18,730 nucleotides of DNA, from the NCBI GenBank assembly GCA_964517795.1, contig CAZFDE010000050.1:1-18730 (forward strand). The letters are read 5' to 3'. Under the pieces are notes generated by a model. That model was not told the origin of the DNA, searched no databases, and saw only the letters and a program-made list of their open reading frames with translations. The first letter of the stretch is position 1. Every line of letters starts with the position of its first letter. Shown here piece after piece: positions 1-8,372 of the stretch. The DNA is from CAZFDE01 sp964517795. GTDB taxonomy: Bacteria > Planctomycetota > Phycisphaerae > Sedimentisphaerales > Anaerobacaceae. The translations under genes were made by a program, and so were the position numbers.

Positions 1-1422
1 CTGACCGCATTAACCTCCGAGCAGTATCCGGATACGAATTACCTTGAGAAAATCGTTTACAAATATAATCTTTGCAACCGTCTTTGCCGAATCGAGACCT
101 ATGATGATACGCAAACACTAACCGATGTCGTCGAATACAAATATAATCCCGACGGTATCCGCGTCCAAAAGACAGTCGATCCGGACGGCTCGCCGGTCGT
201 TACCGATTATATTGTCGATCCGTACAATCACACGGGTTACGCACAGACACTGGTTGAGACGGATGGTACGAATACAACCAGTTATGTCATCGGCGATGAT
301 GTTCTGGCCCAGGCGACCGATACAGCGACGCCGAAATACCTGTTGTACGATGGCCATGGCTCGACCCGTCAGCTTACCAATGACAGCGGCGCGGTCATCA
401 CGGACCAGAATTACAGCTATGACGGCTACGGCGTCATGCTGGGTGGCAATCCGCAAGCAGCAATGCAAACACATCTATTGTACGCGGGCGAGCATTTCGA
501 TACGCATTCGCAGCACTACTATAACCGTGCGAGGTGGTACAACCCATTGAGCGGATTATTCAACCGCATGGATCCATACAGCGGCAATACCCAAGACCCG
601 CAGTCGTTGCACAAATACCTCTATTGCCATGCCGGCCCAATCAACAATATCGATCCAATGGGACTATTTAGCTTGAGCCAAATCAATGTAACTATTGCCA
701 TTCAAAGTGTAATGTTCACACTGAATTTTGTTTCAGCAGTACACCATGCCAAACGATTGGCTATTTCTGTTACAGAGGTCATAAATCAGTGGTCTCGTGG
801 ATATTTCTGGAAAGGATTGGCTTATGTGGCGATGGCAGCGCTTCATGGAATCGGTTTAGTCCTGAACATGGTCGGCATGATGGCAAGTATGACACCACCT
901 CCCGGGTTATCAGGAGCAACTCTTGCCTTGGCCGGAGGTGGGGCAATGACTGTCAATGGAATTTGGTCGGTAATTATATCAAATCCGGCCTTGGCAGATT
1001 GGGTGCTTTCCACAGTTGCACCTTTGGCTTTTAGTGCTTTCATAGTATTTATGGCTTCAAGGGCGGGTGGTGGAGGCGGTTCATCTGGTGGCGCTTCGAG
1101 CGAAGACCATCATAAAGTTCCGCATAGCAATAAAACGTATGAACATGAAAATCACCCCTTGATGAAACAGGCGGGTTGGGGTAAAAAAGATTTGCAGAAA
1201 ATGCCGGAAAATCGAATGAAGCTTTATAATCATCGCGGAAGGCATTGGAATGTTTATCATCAAAATATAAAGAAAATGATGGATGATGCGTTGCCGAGCA
1301 TAGAAAATAAAGGTCAAGGTGCGGCAAGAGAAGCATTAAGGAAAATATTTAATGAAATAGAAATTGGAATCAAAAGTGGTGAACTTAAACCGTATGGAAG
1401 CAAGGAAGTATGGACAAATTGA
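1..1422 (+). CDS. RHS repeat protein, C-terminal part, with AHH-like HNH nuclease toxin (5'-truncated by window edge)
   Basis: The frame is open from base 1, so the gene starts outside the window; 473 codons are visible. RHS/YD-repeat core sequence (YKYNPDGIRVQK, YDGHGSTRQL, YNRARWYNPLSGLFNRMDP) runs to the core-ending motif HKYLYC...NNIDPMG at about visible residue 218. RHS cores form a hollow shell that encloses the toxin. After the motif come about 250 variable residues: several hydrophobic segments (roughly 225-350), a glycine-rich linker, then a nuclease-like end with DHHKVPHSN, ENHPLMKQAG, NRM and HRGRHWNVYHQ. The spacing resembles AHH-type HNH/EndoVII nucleases, with DHH in place of AHH, so DNase is the likely activity (inference). 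The toxin end is AT-richer than the core. The immunity gene follows 12 bp after the stop. Confidence 0.85.
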   Translation: MTALTSEQYPDTNYLEKIVYKYNLCNRLCRIETYDDTQTLTDVVEYKYNPDGIRVQKTVDPDGSPVVTDYIVDPYNHTGYAQTLVETDGTNTTSYVIGDDVLAQATDTATPKYLLYDGHGSTRQLTNDSGAVITDQNYSYDGYGVMLGGNPQAAMQTHLLYAGEHFDTHSQHYYNRARWYNPLSGLFNRMDPYSGNTQDPQSLHKYLYCHAGPINNIDPMGLFSLSQINVTIAIQSVMFTLNFVSAVHHAKRLAISVTEVINQWSRGYFWKGLAYVAMAALHGIGLVLNMVGMMASMTPPPGLSGATLALAGGGAMTVNGIWSVIISNPALADWVLSTVAPLAFSAFIVFMASRAGGGGGSSGGASSEDHHKVPHSNKTYEHENHPLMKQAGWGKKDLQKMPENRMKLYNHRGRHWNVYHQNIKKMMDDALPSIENKGQGAAREALRKIFNEIEIGIKSGELKPYGSKEVWTN

Positions 1423-1434
1423 TAGGAGTATATT

Positions 1435-2049
1435 ATGCCTTACCATGAACTAATGTACGATAATGGTTATGAAGGAGGGCAGGTAATCGGTGACTATGTA
1501 ATGGGTTTAGTAGATCCAACGATCGATATAAGTAAGAAACCTGAATTGCTGGAGAAAGTGTTTAGCCCAACGACATTCTGGAAAGGAGAACCTTTTAAAG
1601 GGAAAATTCCGGATTTTGTTAAGCTTTTCATTAAAAAAGAAGATGAAAATGAAGAACAATTGGATCTTCTGCCCAACCCTGTATCATGGTTAATTTTTTC
1701 TGAACGCTTAACCGAGTATGCTTTGCCCTTTATTAAAGAAGATGTACAGATTTTCGATCCACCAATATATAGGGAATCTGATGGAGCCAAAGTTGGTGGT
1801 TACAAACTTATCAATCCAATTCGCGTCATTGACTGTTTAGATAAAGAAAAATCGAATATAAAAAAAGCAGAGGATGGTCATATAAAATTATGTCTGGATA
1901 TGCACATAAAGGAAGATTGTGTAGGAAATCATCATATTTTCCGAGTAAAGGATTACCTTCCTTCAATTATTTTAAGTGATGTATTTGCTAAAGGTATAAG
2001 AAAAGAGGGATTTGAAGGTTTTGCTTTTTTGCGACTGGGCGTCTCATAA
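1435..2049 (+). CDS. Imm11/DUF1629-like immunity protein for the module 1 toxin
   Basis: A 204-residue soluble protein with no signal peptide. ATG is preceded by AGGAG with a 6-nt spacer and lies 12 bp after the RHS stop, so the two are co-transcribed. The pattern matches my memory of the Imm11/DUF1629 family: a middle block ending in the sequence IYRESDGAKVGGYKLINP, an acidic stretch with VIDCLDKEKS, then HHIFRVKDYLPSIILSDVFAKGI and a final GFEGFAFLRL. That family is often found beside AHH-type nuclease toxins, which fits the upstream gene. The expected role is to bind and block the nuclease in the cytoplasm of the producer and its kin. The gene is clearly AT-rich compared with the RHS core. 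Family assignment is by pattern only. Confidence 0.75.
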   Translation: MPYHELMYDNGYEGGQVIGDYVMGLVDPTIDISKKPELLEKVFSPTTFWKGEPFKGKIPDFVKLFIKKEDENEEQLDLLPNPVSWLIFSERLTEYALPFIKEDVQIFDPPIYRESDGAKVGGYKLINPIRVIDCLDKEKSNIKKAEDGHIKLCLDMHIKEDCVGNHHIFRVKDYLPSIILSDVFAKGIRKEGFEGFAFLRLGVS

Positions 2050-2057
2050 AAAACTAT

Positions 2058-2113
2058 CCCGTATGATACAAAAATATAAATTTGGTTTTGTTCTTTGACA
2101 ACTGAAGAGTGAA
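2058..2113 (+). repeat. Spacer repeat copy A, with GTTCTTTGA motif
   Basis: CCCGT (2058-2062), four variable bases, then TACAAAAATATA (2067-2078), and further on GTTCTTTGACAACTGAA (2090-2106). The same three elements in the same order follow immunity gene 3 at 8821-8906. GTTCTTTGACAA resembles a boxA antitermination site or the -35 half of a promoter. The function is unknown; common ancestry of the two spacers is the supported part. Confidence 0.55.
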
Positions 2114-2182
2114 TTTCGTGGTGTGTAATGCCATCGAAGGTTCCTCCTACGCTAAAGCTATGGAGAGACAAGCTGCCACCCG

Positions 2183-2208
2183 CGCACCAAAAACTTCATT
2201 TTGGTGCG
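2183..2208. repeat. Hairpin, 10-bp perfect stem with 6-nt loop
   Basis: CGCACCAAAA at 2183-2192 pairs exactly with TTTTGGTGCG at 2199-2208. No T-run follows, so a plain Rho-independent terminator is unlikely. It sits just before the larger inverted repeat at 2222-2306. Confidence 0.6.
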
Positions 2209-2221
2209 GGGCAAGCTCAAG

Positions 2222-2306
2222 GGCCGTTGTCAGTCCGCCAGTAGATCCCGACAGTAGGCCCAAGCAAAGCGTGGGCGTAAAAATAGGTATCTATCTGACA
2301 ACGGCC
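2222..2306. repeat. 85-base element bounded by 12-bp inverted repeats
   Basis: GGCCGTTGTCAG (2222-2233) is the exact reverse complement of CTGACAACGGCC (2295-2306). The interior can form a smaller stem (GCCCA...TGGGC around 2257-2276). It could be a structured RNA, a miniature inverted-repeat element, or a remnant of a mobile element. No target-site duplication is obvious and no attC-type core sites are present. Confidence 0.5.
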
Positions 2307-2391
2307 GAAAAAATAAGGCTGAGCGCAGATGGCAAGTTAATTTGCTATTTTCTATTTACGATTTATTATTTTCCCGGACAAGCCGACGAAG

Positions 2392-5300
2392 GTGCACGTC
2401 CAGATCGACCCGGCCGCGAATCCGGATGCCGATCCGCTGGTTGCAGCACACTGGGCGACCACCGCCTACCAATATGATGAGAACGGCTATGTCAGCAAAA
2501 CTACCGACCCCGTCGGCAATATCACCGAGACGGCCTATGACAAAACCGGCAACCTGCTGCGAACGATCCAAAAACTGCCCGATGGGACGACCGAGGTTTT
2601 GACCACCGAGTATAGTTATGACCAGTCGGGCCGGCTGATCTTCACCGGTACGCACAAAGACAGTGTCTGGTCGTCGATGACATTGAATTATTATGACGCC
2701 GGCAGCCGGCTGACCGATACGGTACAGGTCTGTATCGACGGTAGTGATATCGCCGATAAGGACGACCTGGTCGTATTCGACGAACAGAGCGGCTACGCGC
2801 ATTTATATACGGCCGACAATCTGCCGAATGCGGGTACGCATATTCGCACGACATATGATTATGATGTGGCTGACAGCGGCTCGCACGATCAGCCGTACAG
2901 TGTCTCTGAGCCGTATCCGGATAACGGCTCGGCCGTTTATACCCGCTTTATGCATTATAACGCAAACGGCGCCCAGGATTGGTCGTATCTCGAATGGATC
3001 GACCCGGCCGGCGGCGATGCGTATGCCGACCAATATGTCTATACGGTCAATCATTACGACAGCGCCGGTCGTGTGATCAAAACCGAGCGGAAGGTCAACA
3101 GTACGGCCCTAAACGATCCGGTAAACAATACGGCCGACAGTACCGTTGTGCTCTCGCAGACGAAGTATAACGCCATCGGCAAGGTTGACACCTCGATCGA
3201 CGAAAACGGCCAACTCACGAAATTCGAGTACGACCAGGCCGGCAATATCGTCGAGACCCGCACGTACCAAAGCCTTGCGATCTATGAATATAACGCCGAT
3301 TCGTACCTGACGATCAGCCGCACGCTCTACGACGCCGAAGGCCGGGTTTTGGTCAGCCTCGACACCCACGCAAAAAATGAGGCCGCCAACGGTACCGAGA
3401 ATGTTTACGATGCCCTCGGGCGCGTAACCGAAACCCGCCGCTGGGCCGATGTAGAAATTACGGTAGCCACAGAGACCGCAGAGAACTCAGAGCTTATTGT
3501 AAGCGCAACCGGCTGGACGTCGGATGGCAAGACACCGACAATCGCGTCGAGCCTGTCGGCCGGTGAGATCGGCCCGCTGTCTTATACGAAAACGATCTAC
3601 GATGTGGCCGGGCGGGTCAAGCATTCGATTGCCCTCGACGCCGACGGTGTCGAGCAGGTTACAACTTACGAATACGATACGGCCGGCAAACAGACCGCGA
3701 CAATCGACCCCTTAGGCCACTATCTGGATAACCCGAATAATAATCTATATGTTGATGACATAAGACTTTATGACGGAACGATTCAGGTAAAGAAGGTCAA
3801 TTTCGCGAATTTCGATTACAGCGTTTATGAGGACCCGGCCAACCTAACCGGTAACTTTACCGGTACTCACAAGAGCCAGACGCACTACGAAGGCACCCGC
3901 CGCGATTACGTAATTGATGCGCGGAGTAACCAGACCGATTTCACCTACGATGCCCTCGGCCGACTTGAAAAGACAACACACCCTTCGGTCGATTACATCG
4001 ACAAAAGCAATGCCCCACAAACCGGAAACCTCTTTACCTATATTGGGTACGACGTTTTTGGGCGAAAAAAATGGCAAACAGAACCAACATACAATCAGGG
4101 AACACCGGATGATACCGACGGCCTGCGGCAGTTTGAATATGATACAGCGGGAAGATTGATAAAGGTTACGATGCCGAAACCCACTCCATCGGATGCGAAT
4201 CCTGTGTATCGGTATATTTACGATGACTATGGAAATCAGGTCGGGATTATCGATGCGAAAGATCGCATGACCGTATTCGAATACGATCATTTGGGCAACC
4301 AGACGGCCAAACACATGCCGTTTATCCCGACCAATCCGCTGCCGGCCGATATCGATACGGCCGGGGAGGTTTATACGGCCCTGTCCAATGCCAGCCCTGC
4401 GCCGAATGTCCAGACAAAAGAATATGACGAATTCGGCAGGCTCGAAAAGTCAATCGACTATGAAGGTCAGGTCACCGGCTATGTTTATAACTTCCGCGGT
4501 CAGCCGGCGTATATCGAATATTTCAATACCGAATCCGACTACCCGGCCAACCCCGCCGAGATCATGGCGATTACCTACGACGATCTCGGTAGAAAAGATG
4601 AAGTCTTCGTCGATGACACCAGCGTCCAGCACTTCGCCTACGATACCGAAGGCAGAATCTATACCATCGATACGCCACAGGGCGCTATCGGCTATGGCTA
4701 TGACGAGGTTACCGGTAAACGTAATGTCGTACTGACACCCGATACCGATGTCTGGGCCAATATCGATACCAAAACCGGCTATCTCTATGATGCGATGGGC
4801 AGACTCAAGGAAGTGATTGTCGAAAAACGCAATACCGTTGACCTGATGGACGATACCCCGACCGGTGAAGAAGAACGGATTGTCTATGACTATACCGATA
4901 CCGGTTCGCTGGATACGGTAACGCGTGTGGTTGACGGCACCGATATCCTGACGACCAAATACCTCTATGATGCAATGAACCGCTTAACCGGTGTAACCAA
5001 TAAGGATTCATCTCAGACCACGCTTAGCAGCTTTGCTTATACCCATTATGCGGACGGCCAAAGGGAATCGGTAACCGAACTGGATAGCACAACCATCGAC
5101 TGGCGTTACGATAACCTCAATCGGCTGGTCAAGGAAGATTACGATGCACCGGGCACGAATGATGATTATGTCCATGATTATCAATTTGATCTGGCGAGTA
5201 ACCGTACACAATGGACCAAAGATGGTACGCCAACTTATTACTTCTGCAATGCCAAAGATGAATTAGAGAAGGAAACATCCGATCAGGACGGCATCAATGT

Positions 5301-6561
5301 TCTGGTCAGTTATCAATATGACGATAACGGCTCCATGACACAGAAAGCGGTAACCGGTGGCGATACAACGGTCTATGATTATACGCTGCAAGGATATCTC
5401 GAAAGTGTCACAATCGGCAGTAACCCGACGATCACCTATGCATACGATCCGGATGGTATTCGGATTAGTAAACAGGTGGGTTCAAACAATCCGGTGAACT
5501 ACTTAATCGATGCGTTCAATCCAACGGGGTATGAGCAAGTTATTAAGCAGACTCAAACCGGTAGCGATGATGTTGCATTTATCATCGGCCATGACGTACT
5601 GGCCCAGGCAACAGGGACGGCCGCACCAGTGTTTATGTTAACCGATGCCCATGGTTCGGTACGCAATCTGGCCGACAATGGCGGTGCATTGATCAGCGGT
5701 CAAAGGTATGATTATGATGCCTATGGTAATATCGTCAATACGGTCACTCCGCAAACGAATATGCTTTACAGCGGCGAGTGGCGCGATATGGATATCGAAA
5801 ATGACTACCTGCGCGCGCGTTGGCTGGATTTCGCCACAGGTAGAATGATCAGCAAAGATGTTTATCCGGGTCATTATGCTAGTCCGTTAAGTTTACATCG
5901 ATACATGTACGCCAATGCGAATCCGATCATGAATGTTGATCCGACAGGCCAGTTTGCCGTTGCAATGATGACTGATATATCAGTAGCTAATGCAGTTAGA
6001 GTTAATATTGGAATGTCGATTGCTGTTAATGCTTTCTTGATCGATCATTATATAAGATATAAATCTGGTGTTGCTCATAAGGCAGCAGGACAAGAAATAG
6101 AAACATTTGTTCAAAGTGCTCCTTCACCATTGACGCAATTTGATTTTGATGCCCTTGAGAATAGAATTAAGAATCGTTTGGGAAGAAGAAATAAAAAGAA
6201 ATTGTATTTGCACTATAGTTCTAAGGAGCACTCAACATCATTACTTATGAATGGTTTATTTGACAGTTTCAGGTTACCTCCAGACGGTTCATTTGCTACA
6301 AGAACTGTTTACTCAACAGGGTGGGCAGCTAAATATAAATTAGCATTGAAACATAAGAACCCTCCAGATAGTATATATGTTGTTTTGCCTAGGTATAGGT
6401 ATGGTCCAACAAGAGGTCCAGAGAATGTTCTACCTGCCATAGACAAACAAGGACTATATATGGGTGGTGGTGGAATACAATATATATTTGGATTAGGTTC
6501 TGGAGGTTCTGGTACAGTGTTCGGCCCTATACCTCTTCCAGAAGGTCAATATATATGGTAA
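2392..6561 (+). CDS. RHS/YD-repeat protein with C-terminal unassigned toxin domain (module 2)
   Basis: A 1389-residue protein built of many YD repeats (YDxxGxx..., for example YEYDTAGKQTATIDPLG and YDALGRLEKT), expected to fold into an RHS shell. The core ends at HRYMYANANPIMNVDPTG (D at about residue 1183). The last ~200 residues are AT-richer and variable: a hydrophobic stretch, then LYLHYS, RTVYSTGW, DSIYVVLP and GTVFGPIPLPEG. The same landmarks recur in module 3. The toxin's activity is not known to me; the initial HY motif is weakly like HYD1-type ADP-ribosyltransferases. The frame opens after a stop at 2338-2340, GTG is the first start, and there is no good ribosome binding site. No signal peptide or N-terminal RHS domain is seen, so the 5' part is probably missing. 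Confidence 0.85.
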   Translation: MHVQIDPAANPDADPLVAAHWATTAYQYDENGYVSKTTDPVGNITETAYDKTGNLLRTIQKLPDGTTEVLTTEYSYDQSGRLIFTGTHKDSVWSSMTLNYYDAGSRLTDTVQVCIDGSDIADKDDLVVFDEQSGYAHLYTADNLPNAGTHIRTTYDYDVADSGSHDQPYSVSEPYPDNGSAVYTRFMHYNANGAQDWSYLEWIDPAGGDAYADQYVYTVNHYDSAGRVIKTERKVNSTALNDPVNNTADSTVVLSQTKYNAIGKVDTSIDENGQLTKFEYDQAGNIVETRTYQSLAIYEYNADSYLTISRTLYDAEGRVLVSLDTHAKNEAANGTENVYDALGRVTETRRWADVEITVATETAENSELIVSATGWTSDGKTPTIASSLSAGEIGPLSYTKTIYDVAGRVKHSIALDADGVEQVTTYEYDTAGKQTATIDPLGHYLDNPNNNLYVDDIRLYDGTIQVKKVNFANFDYSVYEDPANLTGNFTGTHKSQTHYEGTRRDYVIDARSNQTDFTYDALGRLEKTTHPSVDYIDKSNAPQTGNLFTYIGYDVFGRKKWQTEPTYNQGTPDDTDGLRQFEYDTAGRLIKVTMPKPTPSDANPVYRYIYDDYGNQVGIIDAKDRMTVFEYDHLGNQTAKHMPFIPTNPLPADIDTAGEVYTALSNASPAPNVQTKEYDEFGRLEKSIDYEGQVTGYVYNFRGQPAYIEYFNTESDYPANPAEIMAITYDDLGRKDEVFVDDTSVQHFAYDTEGRIYTIDTPQGAIGYGYDEVTGKRNVVLTPDTDVWANIDTKTGYLYDAMGRLKEVIVEKRNTVDLMDDTPTGEEERIVYDYTDTGSLDTVTRVVDGTDILTTKYLYDAMNRLTGVTNKDSSQTTLSSFAYTHYADGQRESVTELDSTTIDWRYDNLNRLVKEDYDAPGTNDDYVHDYQFDLASNRTQWTKDGTPTYYFCNAKDELEKETSDQDGINVLVSYQYDDNGSMTQKAVTGGDTTVYDYTLQGYLESVTIGSNPTITYAYDPDGIRISKQVGSNNPVNYLIDAFNPTGYEQVIKQTQTGSDDVAFIIGHDVLAQATGTAAPVFMLTDAHGSVRNLADNGGALISGQRYDYDAYGNIVNTVTPQTNMLYSGEWRDMDIENDYLRARWLDFATGRMISKDVYPGHYASPLSLHRYMYANANPIMNVDPTGQFAVAMMTDISVANAVRVNIGMSIAVNAFLIDHYIRYKSGVAHKAAGQEIETFVQSAPSPLTQFDFDALENRIKNRLGRRNKKKLYLHYSSKEHSTSLLMNGLFDSFRLPPDGSFATRTVYSTGWAAKYKLALKHKNPPDSIYVVLPRYRYGPTRGPENVLPAIDKQGLYMGGGGIQYIFGLGSGGSGTVFGPIPLPEGQYIW

Positions 6562-6581
6562 TGTAATGGAAAGGATGCAGA

Positions 6582-7043
6582 ATGCCGAATGGTGATCCAA
6601 ATTGGGGTATAGAAAAGTTTCACGAGGTTGAGAAGTTTTTTTCTAAAATAGAAGCTATTTTAGAAAATTTTGCAGAAGAACATAATTTGCTAATAGAAAA
6701 ATATTATCATCAAGGAGAAGATTGGAGTTTCCTATTTAAGCATAGTCAAGGTGGTATTGGGAAAATACAAGCGCAGAAAAAGGGAGAGAATAAAGTTGTT
6801 CTCTATCCTTTATGGTGGATAGATGATTTTGCAGAAAATCGCAGAGATCACATAAATGGTGAGCCTGTTGTTCTTACTCTAAATAAACTTGAACTGCAAC
6901 AAGAGCTTCAAAAGATGCTTGTTTTAATTCTTTCTTGGAGAAAAGAAGATTTAACAATAGGGGCATCTGATGATCTTTGCAAAATGGGCTTTTCAAGGAA
7001 GGATTTTGAAAGACAACAAGCGAAATACCCGACACCTACTTGA
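6582..7043 (+). CDS. Putative immunity protein for the module 2 toxin
   Basis: A 153-residue acidic, soluble, AT-rich gene starting 20 bp after the RHS stop. AGGA six bases before the ATG supports the start. It is clearly related to the 148-residue protein at 8369-8815. Shared landmarks are an N-terminal helix, NLLIEKYYH, W.FLFKH..GG, a WW.DDF-like block, then LSW.K. Because both copies directly follow related toxin domains, an immunity role is the best inference. No named family is recognised. The last residues (YPTPT) differ from the relative (YPILKA), and TPT matches the start of the RHS core that follows in the same frame, so the end of this gene may have been remade by recombination. Confidence 0.75.
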   Translation: MPNGDPNWGIEKFHEVEKFFSKIEAILENFAEEHNLLIEKYYHQGEDWSFLFKHSQGGIGKIQAQKKGENKVVLYPLWWIDDFAENRRDHINGEPVVLTLNKLELQQELQKMLVLILSWRKEDLTIGASDDLCKMGFSRKDFERQQAKYPTPT

Positions 7044-7094
7044 TATTATTTCTATACCGACAGTGACCAGCTTGAAAAAGAGACCTCCGATGCT

Positions 7095-8372
7095 TTGGGA
7101 GATACGGTTTTGGTCAGCTATGCGTATGATGACAATGGTTCGTTGACAGAGGCCGATGGCGGCACGGTTACGACCTATACCTACAATCTGCAAAACCGGA
7201 TGGACTCGGTTACGGTCGGCGCTAATCCGACAATTACGTACGAATACAATCCAGATGGCATCCGCGTACAGAAAAAGGTTGGCAGTGCAAACCCAATCAA
7301 CTATCTGATTGACCCATCGAACCATACCGGTTATGCCCAGGTCTTCAAGCAGACCCAGGCCGATAGCGATGATGTTGCATTTATCATCGGCCATGATGTG
7401 ATGGCCCAGGCAACCGGGACAACTTCACCGGTATTTATGATCTATGACGGCCACGGTTCGACACGGCAGTTGGCCGACAATAGCGGAGCCATTGTATCGG
7501 GCCAGAACTACAACTATGACGCTTACGGCAATATCATCAACGCCGTAACGCCACAGACCGATTTGCTGTACAGCGGCGAATGGCGAGATACCGATATCGA
7601 CCTCGACTACCTCAGATCACGTTGGCTGAGAACCACCACCGGCCGATTCACCCAAAGAGATAGCTACCCCGGCAGCAAACGCGATCCTATAACACTGCAT
7701 AAATATTTGTATTGTAATAGTGATCCTGTCAACAGGATTGATCCCTCTGGTAATTTTGCGACTGGAACAATGTCAGAGGTGTCGATTTCAATGGCAATCG
7801 CACAACAAATACAAGTCGGTGCTTCAATCGTTGTGTCTTATCATGCATATAGTGCGTTAAAAGGCTTGGAAAGCAGTGCTGGTCATAGTATTGCAAAACG
7901 TATAGTAAAAGAATATGTTCAGACAGTTCCAGAACCATTTACACAAGAAGCATTTGAAGAGCTGCAAAATAGGATAAACAGAACACGCTTTAATACAAAA
8001 AAGTCAATATATTTACATTACAGTTTTAAGAATATTGCGCATTTGTTCGGTGAACTATCAGGCTTAAAAGCGCCGTCATGGTGTACAAAGACTGTTTATC
8101 CAACGGGGTGGCATGCAAAATATTATCTTGCTTTATTTAAGGGCGGGCCTCGAAATGCCATTTATATAGTCTTGCCATATGATCACAATAAATGTTATTA
8201 TGGGAAAACAGCTAAGCCAAAACAAGACACTTATCCCCCCAATTTTGGCAATTGGCTAAGAGGCGGGGGCCAACAATGGCACTTTCCTTTTGGCACAGAT
8301 CCGGGTACCGTATTTGGGCCAATTCCGATTCCGGAAGGTAGTTTGAATGATACTTTGGGAGGTATAAAATGA
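7095..8372 (+). CDS. Orphan RHS tip with C-terminal toxin domain (module 3)
   Basis: RHS-core similarity starts at 7044, directly after the TGA of the previous immunity gene and in the same frame. The listed start is a TTG at 7095 without a ribosome binding site, so independent translation is doubtful. About 235 codons of RHS tip (LVSYAYDDNGSLT, YEYNPDGIRVQKK, YDGHGSTRQL, LYSGEWRDTDIDLDYLRSRW) end at HKYLYCNSDPVNRIDPSG (D codon at 7740). The ~206-residue C-terminus carries SIYLHYS, KTVYPTGWHAKYYLAL, NAIYIVLP and GTVFGPIPIPEG, so it is a diverged relative of the module 2 toxin. The stop overlaps the next ATG (ATGA). This looks like a silent cassette that becomes usable by recombination with a full RHS gene. 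Confidence 0.7.
   Translation: MGDTVLVSYAYDDNGSLTEADGGTVTTYTYNLQNRMDSVTVGANPTITYEYNPDGIRVQKKVGSANPINYLIDPSNHTGYAQVFKQTQADSDDVAFIIGHDVMAQATGTTSPVFMIYDGHGSTRQLADNSGAIVSGQNYNYDAYGNIINAVTPQTDLLYSGEWRDTDIDLDYLRSRWLRTTTGRFTQRDSYPGSKRDPITLHKYLYCNSDPVNRIDPSGNFATGTMSEVSISMAIAQQIQVGASIVVSYHAYSALKGLESSAGHSIAKRIVKEYVQTVPEPFTQEAFEELQNRINRTRFNTKKSIYLHYSFKNIAHLFGELSGLKAPSWCTKTVYPTGWHAKYYLALFKGGPRNAIYIVLPYDHNKCYYGKTAKPKQDTYPPNFGNWLRGGGQQWHFPFGTDPGTVFGPIPIPEGSLNDTLGGIK

Larger units (their letters stand above)
2050..2391 (+). other. Inter-module spacer with structured sequence, no convincing gene
   Basis: These 342 bases separate immunity gene 1 from the module 2 RHS frame. The first ~60 bases are related to the spacer after immunity gene 3 (see the repeat entries at 2058 and 8821). 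Around 2140-2175 is a stretch that could be a dispersed repeat, from memory only. Further on are a 10-bp stem hairpin (2183-2208) and a 12-bp inverted repeat (2222-2233 with 2295-2306). Reading frames here are short and resemble nothing I know. No clear promoter for module 2 is visible; TTTGACA at 2094-2100 could act as a -35 box but has no good -10 partner. Confidence 0.6.

Noticed and set aside
2222..2306. Integron attC site or CRISPR repeat
   Set aside because: The ends lack the RYYYAAC/GTTRRRY core pattern, and there is no regularly spaced repeat series or integrase gene.
2109..2477. 122-codon + strand frame before module 2
   Set aside because: It covers the inverted repeats and then overlaps the RHS gene out of frame; no start signal.
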